In this document: positions 45,469 to 55,767 of the stretch, piece after piece
Numbering within the stretch: position 1 is the stretch's first letter
Layout: each line of letters opens with the position of its first letter
Assembly: GCA_009801085.1 (NCBI GenBank)
Contig: VNWV01000002.1
Span: 1,178,001 to 1,242,000, forward strand
Direction: 5' to 3'
DNA from: Lasiodiplodia sp. COLG20
Taxonomy: Eukaryota; Ascomycota; Dothideomycetes; Botryosphaeriales; Botryosphaeriaceae
DNA length: 64,000 bases
Translations under genes and position numbers: made by a program
Notes under the pieces: model-generated
The model's input: only the letters and a program-made list of their open reading frames with translations
What the model was told of the DNA's origin: nothing
The model's database searches: none

Positions 45469-45743
45469 ATGTTTTATACACTGATCTGATGAATTGTTTG
45501 TGGGAGATTTTGCGACATGTGCATACATACAGTCGCCAATAGACATATGCCACGTACCTCCTGCGTTATCTGTGCCATACTGGCCTATCACGTTCTGTGC
45601 CCTTTGGTGCCTGCTCTGATAAATCAAGGTTACGAGATCGCATGTACTCAACGCTGTGCTTTGTGATACCGAGATGTCTACCGTGCACTGGTCCATGAAG
45701 CGCTTCTCCTGTCACATGGTCATTTCAATATTAGCGAGCGCGT

Positions 45744-47664
45744 CTACTCCTCGTAGCCCGCAGGCTCAGGCTTGGCCGGGAAAGCAGGCTTTCCGAGGTT
45801 GCTAGCACAAGCACCCTTCCAGCTCTCAGGGGTGTACTTGTCGACAATGGACTTGAACGCCTCCTGCAAAGCGCTTGTGAGTAATAAATCCAACAAATGC
45901 TGATCAAGTTGGGTTCAATACGTACCAGAGTGCAGAACGACGTGTCCCCCTCAAGGTGTTTACCTGCCGCCTTGCAGCCGGGCACCTGCATAATTTTGTC
46001 GTTGTACCGCACGCGTACAAAGTAGTCCTGGAGCGACTCCTTCTGCTGCACCGTCAACTCCTCCATTCTCTTGCGCGCAATTCCTTCAGGCCGCGGTGCG
46101 CCATTGTGCTGAACATCCTTCGTGCTACCAAACAGTGAGGCAAACCAGCCCTGGGACTTTTCCGGCAGTTTTTGGCTTCCAAGCGTGGAAGTGCTACCGG
46201 GAGGGACAATGCCCTGGGTCTGCTTGCGGAACAGTTCGATGGCGATGTGGCTCGTGAATGGGGGCCACTTCTCATTTTCGAAAGCACCCAAGCTGGAGAG
46301 GATGGCTGCGAGAGTGGTGTCGTGGCAGCCGGACATGGCAAGCTTGATTTTCTTCTCACCTCCCCTGCCTTTGCCCAGGGCACCGTCTTCACCGCCCACC
46401 TCAACAACACCATCCCAACCGCTCTGCTCGACGTTCCCGATCATGCGGCTCACGATGTCGCCCATCAGGCCACCGATTCCAAGCGTGCGGTATTCTTTCG
46501 ACTCCCAGTAGCCAGCATACCATTCCTCGACCACGGCCTTATCGATGATCTCGCGAACCTTCGGGTCGTAGAACTCGCTCGGCAGGCTCACCCGCTCGTC
46601 GTGGGCCAGGGTTCCGTTTACCGTGTCCATGATACCAGAAAGGCGAGGGTGCGAGTCGATAGCGATGCGTTTGGAGTTTTCGGGCATCCATTTTGAAATC
46701 TTTTTGTTCAGATAGTCCATGTCTGCCGTGTCGTTCCAGCGGTCGGCAGCCCTCTGGGCGAAGGCGCGACTCAATTGGGCGAAGCGACGACAATTCCCAT
46801 CGTTGGGGTACAGAGTCTCGTCGGCCGGCGAACGGGTGATGATGGTGGGCGGAGGAAAGTCGGCAGTTCGAGCGGACAGAGGGTAGAAACCCCAGAATGC
46901 TTGCTGGACCGACTCCAAAGCTCTCGGGATTGGCGTTGCTCTCAAGTAGACCATGTCGGCATCGGACACCAACCGAGGCATGAAACCAAGCTGGTCAACG
47001 TAGAGGTGCCTGAGCCTCTGGCCCAGAGCGAGGGTCGTTTCTCGACCCTTGTCCGTCAGCTCACCAGGCTGGCTCCAAGCTATCAGCCAAATTATGCACG
47101 GCATGGACCTGGGCGACCTACCAGATGGCATCGAACTCGCCTTTCGGGCCCGAAGCTATCACAGGACCGTCATCCACGCCGAATGTTTCCAGTCTTCTGC
47201 GCCATTTGAGCTCATCCCACTGTGATGCGTCCTTGGTACTCATGATGACGCTCGTCAAGCGTCGTGCCGCATTGCAGTATGGCCAGTCTGTGCTTTGTTA
47301 GAAAATTTTAGGTAGTTGAAGTATTTATCTGGTCGCGTACGCGGTGGCAGTCCAGCCTGTGCAACATTACATTAGTATGCATGTACCGAGGGAAAATGAG
47401 GGGACATGGTTGCCTACATTGCGGAAACGGGGAGAGACAGGACTGCGTTCGCCTGTACATAGTTAGGCGCAGAAGTTCTTCCTTGGTTATTCTGAGAACT
47501 GACCATGGCGGAGAAGCTGTAGTTACAACTGCGATCAGCAACAACTGGCGCAATTGGCGGTGGGAAGTGCATACCACTTGGACGAGCTGAAGTTGGAGAT
47601 GTTTAGGGTAAAGCTGCTCGATCTCTTGCTGAGAGTAGGGCGGGCGAGGGGTCAGGGTCGTCAT
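45744..47664 (-). CDS. Histidine acid phosphatase family protein
   Basis: Seven exons on the minus strand: 47664-47575, 47516-47504 (13 nt), 47452-47418 (35 nt), 47356-47341 (16 nt), 47287-47122, 47072-45926 and 45863-45744, giving 528 residues. The catalytic RHGERSP motif (33-39) is assembled from exons 2 and 3, and the proton donor pair is in AMSGCHDTTLAAI (His357-Asp358). YCNAARRLTSVIMSTKDASQW and ELTDKGRETTLALGQRLRHLYVDQLG are typical of the intracellular branch. There is no signal peptide, so this is not a secreted phytase. The acceptor before exon 6 is GAG rather than CAG/TAG but gives the family sequence (I-C-Q-P-G-E-L-T-D). The C-terminal exon adds SIVDKYTPESWKGACAS. Phosphomonoesterase activity is expected; the substrate is unknown. 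Confidence 0.88.
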
Positions 47665-47874
47665 TTTCGCGAGTAGTGGAGCGCGGCGGTGCTGGCGGAG
47701 GGCAGCAGCGTGGAAGCTCTTAAGCGCTGCGTCACACTGTGATGGCCCGCCTCGGCCTGGCGTCGCGCCGAGGCCGGGCCGCCGACCGCCGCTGGCCGGC
47801 CCAGGTTTGCACGAGCCTGGAGCTCTCCTCCATACTTTCGCTTCAATTGATGCATCCCGCTACTCGATTGGACC
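47665..47874. promoter_or_regulatory. 210 bp divergent promoter, phosphatase / PPR gene
   Basis: Two start codons face away from each other across only 210 bp, so the two genes share a promoter region. It is GC-rich (GGCCCGCCTCGGCCTGGCGT and similar) and has no TATA box, as usual for housekeeping genes. Confidence 0.55.
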
Positions 47875-50589
47875 ATGAGCGCCCCGTATGTTTGTCCAAG
47901 CTGCCGCCACAACGTAGCCCGGCATCTACGTCGCCTCCCACACGCTTCTAGAGCAACATTCATCTCCTTCAACTCCAACAATCCCCGCCAAACCCCGGCC
48001 AAGGAAAATACGCCGAACCCAGAGAACTCCAAAGTCGCCCAGCAATCGAAAACGAAGACTCCTTCCTCCTCGAATCCATCCCGCACCGATGCGCTTTCAA
48101 ACCTATTTGGCGTCATCGGGACGTCCAATCGCTACTCACGCCCCCATGCGATCGACCAAGGCCCCGACGAACTTCCACAAGCCCTCCAGCCTCAACGCGC
48201 CCAGGCGCCCCAGCCGAAAGCCTCTCAGACAGTTCCAGTTGCCTCAGAGCTGCGCAAAATACTTGAGAACCCGGCAAAGACAACCAAAGATGCTTGGGAA
48301 TACTTTGAGCGTCATTACACCAGTCCAGACTGTCCACCTCTGAAGTCTCCTTCTCTGCTGGACGTTCGTGAATTGGTCTCGGGAGAACAATTCAATAAAT
48401 TACAATGGGATATTCTCCGGGACTGGTACGCTGGGAAGTCGGATACATCACTACCAACTCCAATCGAGCTCGCACAAAAGTATGTTTATCTGGGTATCAT
48501 GAAACCAGAATTCTGGCATCCGGTTCTTTGGTCTCTGAACACGCGCGCGCTGAAGAAGTTGCAACCCGGAGCGACGGAAACTTCCCGGAGGTCGGCCTCT
48601 GAGATGATGGCCCAGATCATCAGGATATGGGACCTACTTCTCAAGACTTGCAGTAACGCTGAAGGATCCACCGGAGTGCAGTCCCCCGCCCCCATGTGGT
48701 CATCCTTGCCGCCTTGGGCTACGGTGCGCCAAATAACAAGGCCGTTTCGTTTTTTTGGTACGCGGCTCAATCAATTCATTCCGGCCATGGAAGCAAAAAT
48801 CGCGAATCGCATTGCATACTCGGCACTAATCACCTTCGACATTCTCACACGAGACAACATCAACTTAATTTTGGATAAGAAAATCGTGTCAGATTCTGAA
48901 CCCTTTATTGTTTTCGTCGCGCATCTCATCCCTGGGTCAATACGTCTTCCGGTGAAGCAGTACGACGATTCGCCAAATGTCATGCTTAAGCTCCTAGAGT
49001 CCGCCCAAGTATCTTCCGAAGCGATAAATGCATTATCGAACCGAGTTCTGAACTCTGTGAGCAAGTGTATGAAGATCGTTGGCTCTGTCGCACACTCGGC
49101 TGGCTCTTCCGGACCCTCGGCTAGCATTGAGGAGGAGACCCGGGGTCCAGATCAATCACTCGAAGATTTTTGTTACGCACGCATCGCTCGTGCCTATTCC
49201 CAGGGCAAACGCTTCGTAATATATGACCTTTGGGTGGAAGCTTGCGAGGCATTGTCTCAAGAGAATAACGAGACCAAGGCCCCGCCGGTGCCATCAGCGT
49301 TGTACGACTTGACCCTTGAAGCCCTCATGGCAATGAGGTTGCCGGATCAAGCCATCAAGGTTTGGAATCAGATGGTTGAAAGCGGAACCAAGCCAACAAT
49401 CAAGACCTGGACGGCGATGATCAATGGCTGTGGAAGGGCAAAAGATTTCGAAGGATTGGAGCAGATGTGGGCGAGAATGCTCAATTCTGGTGTTCAGCCG
49501 GATGTTCATGCCTGGTCTGCGCGCATCTCAGGGATAATGCGTTCAGGTAAATTCACGTATGGCCTTGCGGCTCTGGACGAGATGGGGAAGATATGGGTAG
49601 ACGCATACAAGCGTCTGAAATCTCCCTCGAAACGGAAAAAGTCACAAGCGGAGCCAGACCCGGCCATGCTCCCCGCAAAACCCAGCACGGTCATCCTGAA
49701 TGGAACCATCACCGCCATGGCGCAATCTCAGGGCCGGAACCAGCAATATCTAGCTCGTATTCTGGCGTGGGCTCGGAGTTTCGGCATTGACCCCGATGTT
49801 TTCACTTACAATTCTTTGATTTCCATGTCTCTTAGCACTGGTAACGGCGAAGAAGCCATGAAGCTGCTCCAGCAAATGGACAAAGCCAATATACAGCCGG
49901 ATGCTGCGACATTTGCTATTATTCTCAACTCAATCTTCCGCAGCGAAACCACGGCCAAAATGTCACCGGAGGAGCAAAATGAGAAGGTCATGGGCGTCCT
50001 TCGGAACCTCGAGGCCCACGGACTCACAGCCACACCACATATCTATTCGACATTGGTCGACGGCTTGCTCAGGAGACACGGCAATGTAGCAGCCGCGAAG
50101 GCAGTCCTTGACTACATGGTTGCAAAGAAAGTTGACATCCCACCACATATTTTCACTGTCCTCATGGCGCACTACTTTGCGCACTATGAGTTCGAGGCCA
50201 TCGAGCAGCTGTGGAAGCAAATCAAGGTGTCCGGCGTCGTTGTCGACACCATCTTCTACGACCGAATGATTGAGCGCTACGCCGCCGTCGGCGACATCCC
50301 GAAAATGTTAAGCTTCCTCAAGCGCATGTCCAACGAGGGCCTCACGCCTGGCTGGCCTGCGCTTCAGCAGGTCGTTGTGAAGCTTGCCGAAGCTGGTGAA
50401 TGGATGAAGTTCGAAGAAATTGTGAATGATGTTGAGCAGGGAGTCGGTATCGCACAAAAGGGTATGAGGATTTCGGAGGACAACGTTATCTCTAATTTCT
50501 GGAAAGCTGTGGCGTGGAAACGGGCAGAGAAACCCAAGCCTGGAGACCCGGAGCTGAGTTTCATGCAGCAGACGCAGCATAAGATTTGA
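47875..50589 (+). CDS. Pentatricopeptide repeat (PPR) protein, probably mitochondrial
   Basis: A single exon of 904 residues. The N-terminus (MSAPYVCPSCRHNVARHLRRLPHASRATF) is Arg-rich without acidic residues, fitting a mitochondrial presequence. Residues about 30-120 are low-complexity. The C-terminal half has tandem PPR-like units, for example YDLTLEALMAMRLPDQAIKV, TWTAMINGCGRAKDFEGLEQ, FTYNSLISMSLSTGNGEEAM and IYSTLVDGLLRRHGNVAAAK, each about 35 residues. PPR proteins bind organellar RNA in a sequence-specific way and act in mitochondrial transcript maturation or translation. I cannot say which transcript, nor whether it is the orthologue of yeast Pet309/Neurospora cya-5. The start ATG lies in GGACCATGAGC. 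Confidence 0.88.
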   Translation: MSAPYVCPSCRHNVARHLRRLPHASRATFISFNSNNPRQTPAKENTPNPENSKVAQQSKTKTPSSSNPSRTDALSNLFGVIGTSNRYSRPHAIDQGPDELPQALQPQRAQAPQPKASQTVPVASELRKILENPAKTTKDAWEYFERHYTSPDCPPLKSPSLLDVRELVSGEQFNKLQWDILRDWYAGKSDTSLPTPIELAQKYVYLGIMKPEFWHPVLWSLNTRALKKLQPGATETSRRSASEMMAQIIRIWDLLLKTCSNAEGSTGVQSPAPMWSSLPPWATVRQITRPFRFFGTRLNQFIPAMEAKIANRIAYSALITFDILTRDNINLILDKKIVSDSEPFIVFVAHLIPGSIRLPVKQYDDSPNVMLKLLESAQVSSEAINALSNRVLNSVSKCMKIVGSVAHSAGSSGPSASIEEETRGPDQSLEDFCYARIARAYSQGKRFVIYDLWVEACEALSQENNETKAPPVPSALYDLTLEALMAMRLPDQAIKVWNQMVESGTKPTIKTWTAMINGCGRAKDFEGLEQMWARMLNSGVQPDVHAWSARISGIMRSGKFTYGLAALDEMGKIWVDAYKRLKSPSKRKKSQAEPDPAMLPAKPSTVILNGTITAMAQSQGRNQQYLARILAWARSFGIDPDVFTYNSLISMSLSTGNGEEAMKLLQQMDKANIQPDAATFAIILNSIFRSETTAKMSPEEQNEKVMGVLRNLEAHGLTATPHIYSTLVDGLLRRHGNVAAAKAVLDYMVAKKVDIPPHIFTVLMAHYFAHYEFEAIEQLWKQIKVSGVVVDTIFYDRMIERYAAVGDIPKMLSFLKRMSNEGLTPGWPALQQVVVKLAEAGEWMKFEEIVNDVEQGVGIAQKGMRISEDNVISNFWKAVAWKRAEKPKPGDPELSFMQQTQHKI

Positions 50590-51055
50590 TTGCTTCTGCA
50601 CGGTGCCTCGAGATCTGACAGTCTGGATGAGAGCCACGTTTCACGTAGCTGAGTACCAGCCAGTAGGAGAATAGAAATGACCTTGAGCGACGACTTCGAA
50701 GTGTTCATGTTTGTACCCGCCAGTCATATCGACGCTTTTGCGCCACTTATTCTGTCGGCTGACGTCACACGTCACACGTTCCAGGGTCTCGCAAGGGCTT
50801 AAACTAACCTGTTTTTCAGCCCTTTCACCAACGCCTGGGGCGTACGCCTGTGGCTGTGTATAACTGTATATATATCCTCCTCCTACTTCTTCCTTGAAGT
50901 GATCTCAACCATCTGCAGGACATAAATCCTCCGAGCAAAAGCAAACACACAACAACCTCCATCCACATCTCTCATCCTCAAAGGGTCCATAGACCTCATC
51001 AAAGCGCCAAACACCACAACCACCACTACCAAAGAAAACCCCCTCTACAGCAAAC
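50590..51055. other. Intergenic with TATA promoter
   Basis: 466 bp between same-strand genes. It contains the TATA element described separately and, after it, a long CA-rich leader (for example ACACAACAACCTCCATCC), typical of highly expressed fungal genes. Confidence 0.55.
50868..50876 (+). promoter_or_regulatory. TATA box of the small Gly-rich protein gene
   Basis: TATATATAT is followed by CCTCCTCCTAC and a CA/CT-rich leader, 180 bp before the ATG at 51056. A strong TATA with a CA-rich leader fits an inducible or highly expressed gene. Confidence 0.6.
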
Positions 51056-51319
51056 ATGCCCATCGGCAACAACGAATCAGGCGTGTCCTCGGGCATCAAG
51101 TTTGTCACCAGCACCATCGGCAACACCGTCGGCGGACTCACCAACACCGTCGGCGGCGTCGTGGGTGCTGCTGGCCGAGGCATCGGTGAGACGCTCGAGG
51201 GCGCCACCGGCAGCGCCGGCAGACCCGTCGCCCGCGGCGTGGCTGACGCGGCGACTGGCATCGAGGACGGCAGCGCTCGCATCGCGAAGGGCGTCAAGGA
51301 TGCCGGGCAGGGCAGGTGA
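51056..51319 (+). CDS. Small Gly/Val/Thr-rich protein with short repeats
   Basis: A single exon of 87 residues. The sequence is built of small residues and contains imperfect repeats: STIGNTVGGLTNTVGGVVG, then GAAGRGIGETLEGATG and GSAGRPVARGVADAATG. There are no cysteines, no signal peptide and no membrane segment. The regular pattern could form amphipathic helices, resembling LEA-like or hydrophilic stress proteins, but no family is firmly recognised. A TATA box and CA-rich leader support expression. Confidence 0.65.
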   Translation: MPIGNNESGVSSGIKFVTSTIGNTVGGLTNTVGGVVGAAGRGIGETLEGATGSAGRPVARGVADAATGIEDGSARIAKGVKDAGQGR

Positions 51320-51740
51320 AAGAAATGAGAGAGTGCCGATGTAAGGAAGAATCTGGGCTGTGTAAATGTCGGTATGCGAGAAGACTGAGGGAGAGGGGAA
51401 GATTTTTATTGTCTGCTTCTCTTGAGCGCTAGGGTTCGATACCAATATTTGTAAATGGATATCAGGAATTACTGTAGAAGAATTCTGTCATTGGGTATGC
51501 GCAGTTGCTCCTTGAATGTCGCGTATTATTCTGTGTAAGTTATTAAATGGAAAACAGCCGTCTTATCATCTCTATGATGCTCGTGGCGTAGGAAAGGTAG
51601 GATAAACGGTAGAACGATCCGAGTGTGCGAAAAAACGATAAGAAAGCGCTTGAAATGGATATATCAAAGAAACAGAAGCACGGTCTCTAAAGAAGACCAA
51701 GAATACAAGGCACACTCCGCAATCATGCAAAAGTACAGAA
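51320..51740. other. Convergent 3' intergenic region
   Basis: Tail-to-tail, AT-rich gap between the small Gly-rich gene and the Sac phosphatase. A GGTTCGATACC stretch at about 51423-51433 resembles a tRNA B box but no tRNA folds around it. No gene. Confidence 0.5.
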
Positions 51741-54700
51741 TCAAGCCCACACAAGCTTCTTCAACGAATACCCGATCTGCTCCATCAATCCAGTACTCTT
51801 CTTCGCGTCTGCAAGCGAGACGATATCCTTGTCTTCGATCTGCAAGGTGTCGTCCTCTCTGTCAACATCTTTGCCTTTCGCCGTTGCATCCCTGCCTCTG
51901 CCAATTTCTGATTCTTGATGGAACTTGGCTCGCTGCATTTTTGCGCGCTTGATCTCCTCGCAAATCATGCTTACGAGCTCACGCTCACTGGGTGGTTCGG
52001 CATCGGCTTCATTACTGCCGCCCGTGGTAGCGAAGCTCGATTTTGGAGGCAGTGCTTTGAATGCGAGAAAGCGCTTCTCAGCGCCAGGAGGAAGAGACGG
52101 GTCCGTTTTCATCGTGGTCGTTTTCTTTTTCAGCGGCAGCGGCAGGATCTGGTTGGTTTCTTTCGTAGCTGACGCATCCTCATTACTGCGCTGGTCTTCG
52201 GCTTCAGATGATGCTTGTGCCTTGCCACCTTCACTCTCTTCCTTGGCCTGCTCCCTCAGCTCTTCATCTGCATCCTTCTTCTCCGCTTCCAGCTTTGCCT
52301 CAGCTTCGGGCTTTGCCTCCGACTCGGGATTTGCATCAGCCTCAGCTTGCGCCTCGGACTCGCTCTTTTCGGTCGCCAGACTTCTCGTGTTCACCCGCAC
52401 CAGGTTCGGACCTATATGCACATACTCCACAACGAAGCCCACGTTCTTGGACTCATCCATGTGGCGTGGCGCCAGTGTACTTGTGATGTACGTGCCCTTG
52501 GCCAAACCCTTCACATCCTCCAGCTCTATCCGCTCGAATTCGCGCACCTTCTCCGTGCCCCAGTCAAAGCGGCAGAAATATAGGGCCCTCTCGGTGAGGA
52601 GAAGAACGCATTCCTCGAACGGAAGGGCACGGAGGGAGCTGGATTTGGCAGGGCACGACAATGTCCAGCCGTGGAGGAAGTCCTCTTGCGGGTCTTCGAT
52701 GACCAGCTCGGCGCAGCGGGAGATTGCCAGTTGGCGAACCTTACGCAGGTCAATGGCGTAGTCCTGGGCTTTCATGTCATCCTCGAAATCGGCGAAGATG
52801 TCCTCGGTAGCGCGACCAAGAAGGTAATCGATGACGGCCTGGGCGAAGTAGTCGTTGACGATATTGTTGTAGTAGCGCGAAAGAGTGAGGCCAAAGTCGG
52901 TCAGCGCTCCGGCAATGTTGCGCTTCCTCGTCCGGGTGAAGTCACCCTTGAGCGCAGCAGTTCCGGCGTACTGCTTCGAGATAGCATCGCCGTTGTCTGC
53001 CCATAGAGTGTTGAACCAAGAAGTCCGAGGGTCGTGCTGGAGGTCGATGCTGACACTCTGGTCCGCGAGCTGCTTCTCCAGAGCCTCACGCGCACAGGCA
53101 GATTGCACGACGTTGGTGCGATCCAGGCAGTCCATGCAATTGGTGCGGAGAATGCCACTCTGCATTTGGACTATTTGTCCGCGATCCTCGACAGTCCATC
53201 CGTAGGTCTTCATGTTCTTTGCCAGAGAGTTCATGAGCAGAGCAACGTTCTCAAACTTCATTCCCCGGCAGACATTATGGAAGTCAAACCACTCGAAGCC
53301 AAGCAGCATGCCTCGACCATCGATGCCACCGTCCTCATTGAGGGCGTTGGCATATTCCTCGTACGCCGCGCCTATTTTCTGCTCCGTTCCGTGCTTGTCT
53401 ACCAGCGAGGCAGCCTGGATACCACCGTACCGAGCAGCAAGCTGAGAAAAATGGAGTTTGAAGGCCGTCGCGTTTGTCTCCGGGGAGCCCCAGAGCTGGG
53501 GGATCGGCTTCAGACTATAGGGAGACTGCGAAAAGAAAAGAGGTATGGAGCCTCTGAATTGCACAAACGAATATATCTTGCCGTCCGTCGAATCCCACGA
53601 TTGCGGCGCAAGAATCTGCTCCGTCTCTACACTGTTAGCCACATGACCGTCCTCGTCGACGCCGCGACGGAGATATCGCAAGCCTGCGCGCATAACAGAT
53701 CTGCGGGAGATCAGTGTTATCACGTAGTCCTTCTTAGTGGAACTGTGAACAGAGAGCGGCGTCACTTGAGGATGAGACAGACCCGACTTGGTGTTAGCTC
53801 TTGACGGAGGCGGAGGAGAGGCAGATCGCTTCGCAGCGGCGCTCTCCTGAGCAGCAACGACTTCCTCCGGCTCCGACGCTGCACCTACTACGGTGGATCC
53901 GGACGACTCCGCAGCCACATCAACAGAGAACACCCTCTGTCCTACAAAGCCCTGGATCACAGGCAGCACAAAGCTGTACTGGCCGGCTTCTATGAACGGC
54001 TCAATTATGTTCTTGTTCCAGAAGAACTGTTATCTGTTAGCAAAGATTTCTTCGGCGCGATATGGGTGAAATCCTACCAAAGAATCGTAGAGCTTGAACA
54101 GTGGGAGCGAAGAATGTGCTTCCGTCTGATTCCCCCAACTTCTCGAGAGGTCGAGGTCGTAAGAAAAGAAAAAGCTTCTGCTGCTAAAGTAAAGCTTGGT
54201 CGTCCTGAGAATCTTGGGCAACAGCGTTCCGGTGTTATTGTTCGCGGGCTGGGGCAGGTTCTCGGACACATCCTGAGTAGGCTTTATAGCAGCATCAGAC
54301 CCGGAAGCAGGCGGCGAAACGGGGGCCGCAGCAGTCGCAGCTGCGGCTGCTGGATCGTCCTGGGGTCCGGGTGCCGGAGACCTGGACTTGGGGTTTTTGG
54401 ACACGTCCTCGTCGCTGCTCATTCCCTGCATGCGCCGACCCTCCGCACTCCAGCCCTTCTTGGAGAACCATTTCTGGGCAAATCTCCCGTACACGCCCTT
54501 CCGCCCGATGACGTCCTCAGCAACGCTTGTTCTTCGGTTCTTCGCCGTCGCAGTAGTCGCATCCTTCTCAGCTTCCTGCGGCGGCGTATCCGGCAGCGAC
54601 TCGTCGACGGTGAAGTGATCCGACGAAGTGTCTGTGTCTGTGTCCGTGTCCGATTCGGACTCAGAATCGTCGCCGCTGGCATCCGAGCCCCTGTAGCGCT

Positions 54701-55123
54701 TCATGCTCTCGCGCGCCTGTGTGATCGCATTGTTCGCCTCGGCTTGCGAGGCAAGAGGAATGAGGGCGACATCGGTGATAACGTAGATGGCTCTTCCGCG
54801 AACCTGGGCGACGAGCTCGCGACGGGAAATAGCGATCAGGAAGGTGGATTTGGCAGCTTGTAGCAGGCCTGGCGCAAACGATCAGCAGCGGGCCTTCGCG
54901 ATGCGCGATAAGGCAGGATCTCACCAACAATTCCATGCGCTTCCAGGGCCTGCGGGGTAGTCTCCTCGTCCCGGCGGTCCCTAAGCAGTGGTTGGATAGC
55001 GCCCTTGTAGTCGATCTTGATGGCCTGCTGGGTGGCCGGGGGATGGTTGCGCGGCGGGGCAGGCTGCAAGATGAGGCCATCGACGGCGGCAAAGATAAGC
55101 AGCTTGCGAACGAGGCCCGGCAT
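51741..55123 (-). CDS. Sac-domain phosphoinositide phosphatase with hSac2 domain
   Basis: Three exons on the minus strand: 55123-54925, 54868-54078 and 54026-51741, giving 1091 residues. The N-terminus (MPGLVRKLLIFAAVDGLILQ) starts the Sac fold, which is interrupted by a long acidic/Ser insertion (about 110-260, SESDTDTDTDTSSD). It resumes with KLYFSSRSFFFSYDLDLSRSW, FFWNKNIIEPFIEAGQYSF, VTLISRRSVMRAGLRYLRRG and FVQFRGSIPLFFSQSP. The catalytic C-x5-R-T is in RTNCMDCLDRTN (Cys627, Arg633). SSLRALPFEECVLLLTERAL and following fit the hSac2 domain. A charged Glu/Ala/Lys linker (AEADANPESEAKPEAEAKLE) and a coiled tail follow. It should remove a phosphate from phosphoinositides on a cytosolic membrane face. 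It has no C-terminal membrane anchors, unlike yeast Sac1. Confidence 0.9.
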
Positions 55124-55767
55124 GTTGTGCTGCGCGCTGCGTTGTTGAATTCAGCGGCCGAGCATGGCGAGAGGGCAATATTGTTTACCAGTGCGGCATC
55201 GGAAGAGACCTTCCATGGGCATGACGTCGGTCATGCTGATGCTTCATAGGCGCTAGCGAGCCGTGCCCAACTACCAAATCTCCGGCCTGACCTCTTCTGT
55301 CTCTGGTCACAAACACCCGCGCGCTTCTGTCAAATGACCCCACAAAATGCAAGCCTGGACTCGAATGTCTTGACTGAAGCTCAGCATGCATCCGAATAGC
55401 ATTTATACATGATCTAGCCCCTGTCACGCCATGCGTTGGAGAGCGCGTCGCACGAAAAGACTCCTGTGGGCGTGTGCTTGCGCCTGTGGTTCGCGTGAGC
55501 TCCCAGCGCCCCGGTACTTTAATTTGTGCAGGGCAGATTCCTCACACCGTATGCGCACAGGACCGCAGCGGACACGTCGCTGGGGACAACCACGGCACCA
55601 GCAACCATGCCCCAAGAAAACCAAGCCGCAGCTGGTTTGTCACCTGCTGATCAGACGAAATGTCTTTCTTTGATCAAGAGAATGCGAGTGAAATACATCA
55701 AGTTTCGTAAGAATCGTCCAAGATTATTTTTGGAGAAGCGCTTCCAGGCAGCCAATCCCGATATGCC
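55124..55767. other. Intergenic with a 56-codon ORF of uncertain status
   Basis: 644 bp between two minus-strand genes. On the plus strand an ATG at 55607 (AACCATGCC) opens 56 codons (MPQENQAAAGLSPADQTKCL..., then a very basic segment RMRVKYIKFRKNRPRLFLEKRF), ending at 55777, ten bases inside the aldolase 3' end. It may be a small gene or chance; I do not list it as a gene. Confidence 0.4.

Noticed and set aside
51415..51440. Possible tRNA B box (GGTTCGATACC)
   Set aside because: Flanking bases do not form a T-stem and no A box or acceptor stem is found at the proper distance.
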